A DNA stretch of 5,213 nucleotides, taken from a bacterium (GTDB taxonomy: Bacteria; Bacteroidota; Ignavibacteria; Kapaibacteriales; UBA2268). Positions 1 to 5,213 of this stretch are shown piece after piece. Every line of letters begins with the position of its first letter. Position 1 is the first letter of the stretch. The stretch is from the NCBI GenBank assembly GCA_030426865.1, contig JAUHXN010000219.1, positions 1-5,213 on the forward strand. The letters are read 5' to 3'. The notes under the pieces are model-generated. The model had not been told where the DNA came from. It searched no databases and saw only the letters and a program-made list of their open reading frames with translations. Made by a program: the position numbers and the translations under genes.

Positions 1-2317
1 GGTTTGCTCTAGAAGTCAGTATCCCATTGTTCTTATATATATCAAAAAGCTGTGTTCTGTATGTTATTTCACCTTGTTTATCAGTTTTACCTGTTATTAC
101 TTTGTCAAGATTTTCGAAGTTGATTTCATTTTTTACTTCGACATTGAAATCATAATCCTTGTATTTGTCAAAACTCAGGTGTTTTCTTCTCGTTGAAAAA
201 GAGAGTTCGTAGTTCCTATTTCCTGCCACTGTCCCATAAAGATTATTCACTTGAGCCGTTATATGAAGTGAATCAGTATTAAAATATTCACTCTTTGAGG
301 AACTTAACTTTATTCGCAATCTATCAGGCATAAATTCTTCAACTTTGAATGAATACCTCCCTAAATATATATCGCCACTAAGGTAGTATTCAGCCCAATA
401 TGTCCCTGTAAGAGCAGAGGTAGGGAATGAGACCTTGCTATCAAATCCACTTTCATCGTTCAAAGTAATCTTTATGTTCTTATATACGTTACCTAATGGG
501 GTATATATTTTAGCACTTATGGGAACATTACTAATATTCTTCCAGTCTTTATCTCTGATTATACCGCTTAGAACTACAGTTTCACCCGGTCTATATATAT
601 TTCGATCCCCATAGAAAAAAGACTTGTAATCAGCCGAACTTGTACCTCTAGTGTCAAACTCATAATCATTAACTTGGAATTTGCCGTCAAGTGGTAAATA
701 GTTTATATCATCCCCTCTTTTCGCAATGATAATAGCTGGTTCTACTTCAACAATTCCATTTCTATTATAATCTTTGAATATTGCAATTCCCGATGAATTG
801 GTTTTTTTAATTTGTTCAATCTGATTTTTCGAACTTATTATCGAAATACTAACATCATCAAGACTTTCAGTTTGGCTTAATGAATTAGCGAATACATATA
901 AGTCATTTTTGGATTTCTTTACAATCAGACCTAAATCAGAAAGTGAAACAAGCTGACTACTCTGAACCCAATACTTACTAGGTGATGATACAGTTAAAAC
1001 GTATAATCCTTGTCTGTCTATTTTATCATCAACTCTAAAATTAAATACTTTGACTACTCCATTGCTTCCTAGACTCTTAGTGCTTTGAGTTTGTTCTAAT
1101 ACTATATCACCATATTTATCTGTTTCGTACGAATAATAATCTATCCAATCGCCTTCACCATCATAATGATACTTACTACGTTTACCTCTGTTAAAAAAGC
1201 TTAATAGATTATTCTCATAAATCTTAGTGATTGTTATTTTCACACTATCTAAACCTACTATAGAAAGACCTATATTCTTGCTCTTGTTTTTAGATAAGTA
1301 TATCATATCCTTCGCAGTGAAATCGATAGAAGGTTCTAATTGAGAAAAGTTTATATCAACTACATATTCTGATCCCAAAGTCCTTTCGTAAATACTTTCC
1401 AAATTTTCATTTAACTTTACTTCATAAGCTGTTGATTCTTCAAAATCTCCCTTAATTAAGATACCATAGTCAGTTACTTCTGCTTCAAAATCTACTTTTG
1501 GGTCAATTTCTATTTGATTCTTTTTGAATTTGTTTACGTCTAATGCTTGACTTAAATATAGTCTAATGTTTGATTTCCCATTGCTTGTACCCACCTTGTG
1601 GTCTAATACTTCTAGGTCATCAATAGATGGGATTTCATATTCAGAAGTAAGAACTTTTGTAGTTTTCCAATCAACTTTGTTTACTTGGATACCCTCTTTA
1701 AGTGCTATTTTAATAGACTTGTTCTTATATTTTCTCGCATCAGAAAGTGGTAATTCGAAGACTACTTCATCTGAAAAAGAAGAGGTAGTTAATCTAGATT
1801 CTAATTTTTTCCCGTCAATTTCTAATTCTAGATTATTAGCAACATCTACAGGGTTTACCTCACGATTAAAATTTAATTGTAAGTTTAGTATATCTTTATT
1901 AACATTGTTTTCTCTTATTTTCCATTGGCCAATTACCTTAATTAGCTCAAATTCACTGGTTTCTAATTCTATTTCTTCGTCACTGACACTCTTTAATTCA
2001 TTAAATAAACTTAGTGCTTCTTTTTTTAATAGTATCTTATATTTCGTTTCTGGTCTATATAATTCATTTGGGTGAAACTCTAGTTTGTTTTTAGTTACCC
2101 ATCTAATACTACCTTCTATTCGTGGGTCAAACTCTAAGAGCGTATTATCCATCCATAGACCTAATAAAGAATCATTTTTAACTTCGTGAGAGGATTCGAA
2201 AACAATCGTTTCGTTTGTTCTGAATTTTGTGTCTGTATTGTCAATTTCAAATTCGAGTTCGTATTTATCTGTACATGAAGCTAAGAGAATTATCAGGAGA
2301 AATAGTGTCTTTTTCAT
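1..2317 (-). CDS. Bacterial alpha-2-macroglobulin family lipoprotein, N-terminal 772 residues (3' end beyond window)
   Basis: This is a large envelope protein that, in its family, traps proteases that attack the cell. The frame is open from ATG at 2317 to the left edge without a stop. Residues 1-15 (MKKTLFLLIILLASC) form a lipoprotein signal with lipobox LASC and lipidated Cys15, which supports this start; no Shine-Dalgarno is seen. Residues about 25-110 resemble a bacterial Ig-like (Big_5/SbsA) domain, with RWVTKNKLEFHPNEL near 72-86. Further beta-rich modules follow. PSIDF at 329-333 marks the start of an MG1-like domain and LGLIVKK near 462 an MG2-like one. DRNIYRPGE (571-579) is the family's A2M_N signature, VEEFMP (659-664) ends that module, and LYGTVAG near 693 begins the next MG domain. 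Family members are usually 1,600-2,000 residues, so over half is missing, including the bait region and any CxEQ thioester. Family assignment is strong; active thioester chemistry is unknown. Only distant A2M subtypes compete. Confidence 0.9.
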   Translation of the reverse strand, partial: MKKTLFLLIILLASCTDKYELEFEIDNTDTKFRTNETIVFESSHEVKNDSLLGLWMDNTLLEFDPRIEGSIRWVTKNKLEFHPNELYRPETKYKILLKKEALSLFNELKSVSDEEIELETSEFELIKVIGQWKIRENNVNKDILNLQLNFNREVNPVDVANNLELEIDGKKLESRLTTSSFSDEVVFELPLSDARKYKNKSIKIALKEGIQVNKVDWKTTKVLTSEYEIPSIDDLEVLDHKVGTSNGKSNIRLYLSQALDVNKFKKNQIEIDPKVDFEAEVTDYGILIKGDFEESTAYEVKLNENLESIYERTLGSEYVVDINFSQLEPSIDFTAKDMIYLSKNKSKNIGLSIVGLDSVKITITKIYENNLLSFFNRGKRSKYHYDGEGDWIDYYSYETDKYGDIVLEQTQSTKSLGSNGVVKVFNFRVDDKIDRQGLYVLTVSSPSKYWVQSSQLVSLSDLGLIVKKSKNDLYVFANSLSQTESLDDVSISIISSKNQIEQIKKTNSSGIAIFKDYNRNGIVEVEPAIIIAKRGDDINYLPLDGKFQVNDYEFDTRGTSSADYKSFFYGDRNIYRPGETVVLSGIIRDKDWKNISNVPISAKIYTPLGNVYKNIKITLNDESGFDSKVSFPTSALTGTYWAEYYLSGDIYLGRYSFKVEEFMPDRLRIKLSSSKSEYFNTDSLHITAQVNNLYGTVAGNRNYELSFSTRRKHLSFDKYKDYDFNVEVKNEINFENLDKVITGKTDKQGEITYRTQLFDIYKNNGILTSRAN

Positions 2318-2331
2318 TTTGGTTACCGGTT
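2318..2331 (-). repeat. Imperfect direct repeat, copy 1 (AACCGGTAACCAAA)
   Basis: Read on the minus strand, AACCGGTAACCAAA lies immediately before the ATG of the macroglobulin gene. It recurs 88 bases upstream as AACCGTAACCAAA with one base missing. The match is directly visible. Whether it is a duplicated leader, a regulator site or chance is unknown. Confidence 0.5.
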
Positions 2332-2345
2332 GGATTTCTTTTCGT

Positions 2346-2376
2346 ACAATATATAATATTCGCAGCTGATTTCCAA
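2346..2376 (-). promoter_or_regulatory. Possible Bacteroidota-type promoter for the macroglobulin gene
   Basis: On the minus strand TTGG (2376-2373) is followed after 19 bases by TATATTGT (2353-2346). This loosely resembles the Bacteroidota primary sigma consensus of a -33 TTTG and a -7 TAnnTTTG. It would start transcription roughly 20 bases before the ATG at 2317. The -7 box has two mismatches and the region is AT-rich, so this is only a candidate. Confidence 0.25.
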
Positions 2377-2405
2377 CTTCGATGATTTTCGAATTGTGAG
2401 AGTCG

Positions 2406-2418
2406 TTTGGTTACGGTT
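2406..2418 (-). repeat. Imperfect direct repeat, copy 2 (AACCGTAACCAAA)
   Basis: This is the upstream partner of the motif abutting the macroglobulin ATG and differs from it by one missing G. It sits upstream of the candidate promoter, where an operator or activator site could lie. Function is unproven. Confidence 0.5.
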
Positions 2419-2449
2419 TATATTTTTTAGGGTAGAATAATGGGGGACG

Positions 2450-2462
2450 GTTATACTAATTC
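2450..2462 (+). repeat. Imperfect direct repeat flanking the repeat island, left copy (GTTATACTAATTC)
   Basis: GTTATACTAATTC here matches GTTATACTTAATTC at 2641-2654 except for one inserted T. The two copies bracket the 178-base stretch holding both dispersed repeats. This could be an old target-site duplication or a chance match in AT-rich DNA. No terminal inverted repeats were found just inside the copies. Confidence 0.45.
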
Positions 2463-2503
2463 AATCAATTTCTGGCTGCAATTTTATAAGGACATATATA
2501 CGA

Positions 2504-2525
2504 TGCCTGAGCGGAGTCGATGGCA
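2504..2525 (-). repeat. Short dispersed-type repeat (CGACTCCGCTCAGG family)
   Basis: On the minus strand this reads with core CATCGACTCCGCTCAGGCA. It closely resembles the CTTCGACTCCGCTCAGG-type intergenic element seen in many copies in Bacteroidota and other bacterial genomes. Its ends TGCC and GGCA are complementary, so it can form a small imperfect hairpin, and it is clearly richer in G+C than its surroundings. The family resemblance comes from memory. Copy number in this genome cannot be seen here. Confidence 0.6.
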
Positions 2526-2550
2526 GAGTATAAGAAGTAAAGAGGACTTG

Positions 2551-2578
2551 AGATTGCCTCACTCCGTTCGCAATGACA
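2551..2578 (-). repeat. Short dispersed-type repeat (TGTCATTGCGAAC...GGCAATCT family)
   Basis: On the minus strand it begins TGTCATTGCGAAC and ends GTGAGGCAATCT. This matches a widespread type of intergenic repeat (GTCATTGCGAGC...GGCAATCT) known from many bacterial genomes. ATTGC (2553-2557) and GCAAT (2570-2574) form a perfect 5-base inverted repeat around a 12-base loop. It lies 25 bases from the other dispersed-type element and outside any gene. It may act at the RNA level as a 3' structure for miaB, but this is inference. Confidence 0.65.
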
Positions 2579-2640
2579 GGAGTTAATGGACATCCTATAT
2601 AGGTGATAAGTCAGTTCTTTCTTTACTAATATATAAACAA

Positions 2641-2654
2641 GTTATACTTAATTC
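2641..2654 (+). repeat. Imperfect direct repeat flanking the repeat island, right copy (GTTATACTTAATTC)
   Basis: This is the partner of the copy at 2450-2462, with one extra T. It ends two bases from the miaB stop codon (2656-2658, read on the minus strand), so if the pair marks an insertion, the insertion fell just downstream of miaB. Confidence 0.45.
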
Positions 2655-2655
2655 C

Positions 2656-4026
2656 CTACTTCTCTATCTCAACGAATAGAGTAGCCGAGTTAGAGCTTAC
2701 TACTTTTGCTTTTAGTAAATCGCCTTCTTTTTCACCATTGTATGGGAAAATACACATTTTGTTAGTGTCACTTCTGCCTTGCCACATTTCTTCTTTTTTC
2801 TTGCTTGGGCCTTCTACTAATATCTCGTGAGTCTTTCCAACTTCAGCTTCGTTTATCTCACCAGCTATTGCTCTTTGCTGATCAATTATTTCTTGTAATC
2901 TTCTAGTTTTTACTTCTTCGGGAACGTCATCAGGATACTTCTTCTGTGCAAGCGTATTACCTCTTTCAGAGTACTTAAACATAAATGCGCCATCATACCT
3001 AACTTCCTTCATCAAATCAAGTGTCATCTGATGGTCTTCTTCGGTTTCAGTACAATATCCAGAAATTATATCAGTGGAAAGTGCAACTCCGGGAACGTGT
3101 TTTCTAATCATTGCTATTCGTTCCATATACTCATCTGCTGTATAGTCACGACGCATTTTTTTCAATATTTTGCTACTACCGGATTGGACAGGCAAATGAA
3201 TAAAATTACAAATATTGTCATAGTTCTGATGCGCATAGATTAGTTCATCACTCATATCGTGAGGGTGACTTGTCGAGTATCTAATTCTCAGATAGGGTAG
3301 AGCTTGCGCTATACCTTCTAATAGTTTTGGGAAGTCCTTTTCAGCTTTTTTGTCATTGTAGCTATTTACATTTTGACCTAATAAAGTTACTTCTTTTACA
3401 CCACTTTCATATAGACCAATCGTTTGTTGAAGTATTGACTCGTAACTACTTGAGCGTTCTCTACCACGTGTATATGGCACTACACAAAATGCACAGAAAT
3501 TATTACAGCCACGCATAATTGATAACCAAGCACTTACGCCTTCGGTTCTAAGTGGAGTTATATCTTCGTATGTTTCTACTTTGCTTAGCTCGACTGCTAC
3601 GCCTTGTTCACCTCTAATAGCTTCATTTATCAGTGACGGTAACGAGCGGTACTCATCGGGACCAACAACTATACTTACTAGGTCTCTTTCACCAATTAGC
3701 TTAGTCTTTAATCTCTCAGCCATACAACCAAGGATACCAACTACTAGTTTGAATTTTCTTTTTTTATAACGACGTAAATGCGATAATCTATGGAAAATCT
3801 TTTGTTCTGCATTTTCTCTGATTGAGCATGTATTTAATAAGATCACATCCGCATTATCAGCAGTATCAGTAATTGCAAAACCATCGTTCGCTAAAATTGA
3901 AGCCACTACTTCGGAATCAGCAATATTCATCTGACATCCATAAGTTTCTATATAAACTTTCTTAGCTTTAGGGTTTTTGTTATTAGTCTCTACTTGCTTT
4001 TTGGGACTCATCAAATCTATATACAT
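2656..4026 (-). CDS. miaB: tRNA-2-methylthio-N6-dimethylallyladenosine synthase (MiaB)
   Basis: This cytoplasmic radical-SAM enzyme adds a methylthio group to i6A at position 37 of tRNAs reading UNN codons, giving ms2i6A. The 456-residue length is normal. The N-terminal UPF0004 domain has the three cluster cysteines Cys31 (YGCQMN), Cys67 (NTCSIR) and Cys101 (LGCMAE), which hold the auxiliary [4Fe-4S] cluster. The radical-SAM CxxxCxxC motif is Cys174, Cys178 and Cys181 in RGCNNFCAFCVVPYTRGRER. The C-terminal TRAM RNA-binding domain spans about 391-455, with GRSDTNKMCIFP. These features separate it from RimO and MtaB. ATG at 4026 is the first ATG after in-frame stops; ATG for Met6 is a possible alternative, since residues 1-22 are a poorly conserved leader. 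No strong Shine-Dalgarno is seen. It follows the E1 gene by 93 bases on the same strand. All key residues are present. Confidence 0.97.
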   Translation of the reverse strand: MYIDLMSPKKQVETNNKNPKAKKVYIETYGCQMNIADSEVVASILANDGFAITDTADNADVILLNTCSIRENAEQKIFHRLSHLRRYKKRKFKLVVGILGCMAERLKTKLIGERDLVSIVVGPDEYRSLPSLINEAIRGEQGVAVELSKVETYEDITPLRTEGVSAWLSIMRGCNNFCAFCVVPYTRGRERSSSYESILQQTIGLYESGVKEVTLLGQNVNSYNDKKAEKDFPKLLEGIAQALPYLRIRYSTSHPHDMSDELIYAHQNYDNICNFIHLPVQSGSSKILKKMRRDYTADEYMERIAMIRKHVPGVALSTDIISGYCTETEEDHQMTLDLMKEVRYDGAFMFKYSERGNTLAQKKYPDDVPEEVKTRRLQEIIDQQRAIAGEINEAEVGKTHEILVEGPSKKKEEMWQGRSDTNKMCIFPYNGEKEGDLLKAKVVSSNSATLFVEIEK

Positions 4027-4084
4027 CTCAAATACCTTATTTTGCTTGTTTAGTTTTTTTTATGACTTCTAAGTTAAGAATAAA

Positions 4085-4100
4085 TTGACTATAAAGTCAA
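4085..4100 (-). terminator. Small hairpin between E1 and miaB, possible weak terminator
   Basis: On the minus strand TTGACT-TTAT-AGTCAA is a perfect 6-base stem with a 4-base loop. It lies 19 bases after the E1 stop codon and is followed by the T-rich TTTATTCTT. The stem is short and AT-rich and the T-run is broken, so it may be a weak terminator, an RNA-stabilising 3' hairpin or a regulator site. It is the only clear structure in the 93-base gap. Confidence 0.3.
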
Positions 4101-4119
4101 GTTACCTAGTCTGCAGCCA

Positions 4120-5213
4120 TTAGTAATTTATTAAATATTCCAATTTATTTTCCAATCTTGAATTAGGAAGAAAATTAGCTTCCAAATCATCTGCAAAAGG
4201 AACAGGTGTATCGAGTGAACCTACTCTAACAACTGGAGCATCCAGATAATCGAAAAGATTCTCAGTAATATAAGCAGAAAGCTCAGCTATTACTCCACCA
4301 GTTATCGTGTCTTCTTGTAACAGTAGTACTCTGTTAGTTTTCTTTACACTTTCTTCTATTATTTCTTTGTCAAATGGAACTAGTGTTCTTAAATCAATAA
4401 TTTCGACATCTAACCCTTTTTGATCAACTAATTCTTTTGCCCAGTGAACACCATATCCATAAGTGATAATACTAGCTTTATTACCTCGATTTACATAGCT
4501 TCCTTTTCCAAGTTCTATGCTGTATAAATCATCATATATTTCTTCTCTTATTTTTCTATATAGTGCTTTATGCTCAAAGAAAAGCACTGGGTTTTCTTCA
4601 TTAATACTTGCTACTAATAGACCCTTTGCATCCGTCGGATTAGAAGGATAAACTAGCTTTAATCCTGGTGTTTGGAAGAACCAACCTTCAGTAGATTGCG
4701 AGTGGAATGGTCCCGCACCAACTCCAGCACCAGTTGGCATTCTTATGAGTACGTCCGCATTTTGTCCCCATCTATAATTGAGTTTGGCTAGATTGTTAAC
4801 TATCTGGTTGAATCCACAAGTTACAAAATCGGAGAATTGCATTTCTACTATTGGCTTGAATCCTTCTATGGCCAAACCAAGTGCTGCACCTATTGCTCCA
4901 GATTCTATAATCGGAGTATTGCGGACTCTATCACGACCAAATTTATTTAAAAAGCCTTGAGTTACTTTGAACGCACCTCCATATTCTGCTATATCTTGGC
5001 CCATTAAGATTATTCTTTCATCTTGCTCCATAGCTTGCGACAAACCATCTGATATCGCTTCTATAAATCTTTTTTCTGTTTTTTTATCAGTTTTTGGACT
5101 TATCTCTATATGAGGATTAGATTTGTAAACATCTGCATACTCAGATTCTGTGTTAACAGTGATATCTGGTTCATCAAATGCACTTTCTACAGCTTCGTCT
5201 ATATAGTCGGCGA
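4120..5213 (-). CDS. 2-oxoacid dehydrogenase E1 component, fused alpha-beta type, C-terminal 364 codons incl. stop (5' end beyond window)
   Basis: The enzyme uses thiamine diphosphate to decarboxylate a 2-oxoacid and pass the acyl group to the E2 lipoyl protein, in a branched-chain 2-oxoacid or pyruvate dehydrogenase complex. The frame is open through the right edge. The first 56 visible residues (ADYIDEAVESAFDEPD...) look like an E1-alpha C-terminus and a linker; they run without a stop into the beta module at KRFIEAISDG. The beta part has MGQDIAEYGG, the cofactor-contacting Glu of TPIIESG (codon 4903-4905), the active-site His of GPFHSQS (codon 4702-4704), and a transketolase C-terminal domain with DLRTLVPFD and QEDTITGGV. 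A TTG at 5043 or ATG at 5031 could be mistaken for a start, but both lie inside conserved sequence. Beta domain identity is strong. The substrate is not certain; branched-chain (2-oxoisovalerate) is the usual annotation for such fusions. It is followed by a small hairpin and then miaB. Confidence 0.93.
   Translation of the reverse strand, partial: ADYIDEAVESAFDEPDITVNTESEYADVYKSNPHIEISPKTDKKTEKRFIEAISDGLSQAMEQDERIILMGQDIAEYGGAFKVTQGFLNKFGRDRVRNTPIIESGAIGAALGLAIEGFKPIVEMQFSDFVTCGFNQIVNNLAKLNYRWGQNADVLIRMPTGAGVGAGPFHSQSTEGWFFQTPGLKLVYPSNPTDAKGLLVASINEENPVLFFEHKALYRKIREEIYDDLYSIELGKGSYVNRGNKASIITYGYGVHWAKELVDQKGLDVEIIDLRTLVPFDKEIIEESVKKTNRVLLLQEDTITGGVIAELSAYITENLFDYLDAPVVRVGSLDTPVPFADDLEANFLPNSRLENKLEYLINY

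Larger units (their letters stand above)
2318..2655. other. Non-coding gap between miaB and the macroglobulin gene
   Basis: These 338 bases hold no credible open frame on either strand. The right part is a probable 3' region for miaB, the centre carries two GC-richer short repeats (2504-2525 and 2551-2578), and the left part is the leader and probable promoter of the macroglobulin gene. Two pairs of imperfect direct repeats and a 10-base palindrome CCTATATAGG (2594-2603) are also present. No classic hairpin plus T-run terminator for miaB is visible. Confidence 0.8.

Noticed and set aside
1566..2075. A 169-codon plus-strand open frame inside the macroglobulin gene
   Set aside because: It is antisense to a gene with clear family motifs in an unbroken frame. 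The translation is a serine-, leucine- and phenylalanine-rich shadow with no recognisable domain.
2378..2393. Inverted repeat TTCGA-6-TCGAA upstream of the candidate macroglobulin promoter
   Set aside because: A five-base arm in AT-rich DNA is easily found by chance and has no supporting second copy.
2504..2578. CRISPR array
   Set aside because: There are only two short elements, different in sequence and with a single spacer. They match dispersed intergenic repeat types, not a repeated CRISPR unit.
2594..2603. Perfect palindrome CCTATATAGG
   Set aside because: It is only 10 bases and mostly A/T, with no loop, T-run or partner copy; not enough to call an operator or terminator.
3031..3769. 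Three plus-strand open frames of 62-70 codons within miaB
   Set aside because: All lie antisense to conserved MiaB sequence and show no domain or start context of their own.
4778..4960. A 60-codon plus-strand open frame within the E1 gene
   Set aside because: It is the antisense shadow of the conserved beta-module core around TPIIESG.
5031..5043. TTG (5043) or ATG (5031) as the start of a stand-alone E1 beta gene
   Set aside because: The same frame stays open to the window edge and the upstream residues (KRFIEAISDG) are part of the conserved beta module, preceded by alpha-like sequence.

Overview
The window is an AT-rich chromosomal segment, most likely from a member of the Bacteroidota. 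The main evidence is protein style. The E1 dehydrogenase reads as one alpha-beta fusion polypeptide with sequence typical of that phylum (for example MGQDIAEYGG, FADFVTCGFNQIVNNLAK-like and YRWGQNAD stretches). The MiaB protein is of the same flavour. No gene has a convincing Shine-Dalgarno sequence. Species or family cannot be fixed from this alone.

All three genes lie on the minus strand, so transcription runs right to left. From the right edge: (1) the C-terminal part of a thiamine-diphosphate 2-oxoacid dehydrogenase E1 component (4120-5213, 5' end outside the window); (2) a complete miaB, the tRNA methylthiotransferase gene (2656-4026), after a 93-base gap holding a small hairpin; (3) a 338-base non-coding gap (2318-2655) carrying two short GC-richer dispersed-type repeats and some imperfect direct repeats; (4) the N-terminal 772 codons of a very large lipoprotein of the bacterial alpha-2-macroglobulin family (1-2317, 3' end outside the window). 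No plus-strand gene is supported: the open frames there are shadows of the minus-strand genes.

The genes do not form an obvious pathway. E1 (central or branched-chain 2-oxoacid oxidation) and miaB (tRNA A37 modification) are housekeeping genes that may or may not be co-transcribed. The macroglobulin is an envelope-defence protein, probably with its own promoter just upstream of its ATG. I found no CRISPR array, tRNA, rRNA, transposase or phage gene, and no sign of a new multi-gene system. The points most worth a second look are the intergenic repeat island and the edge-truncated macroglobulin, whose thioester region and possible pbpC partner would lie just left of the window.
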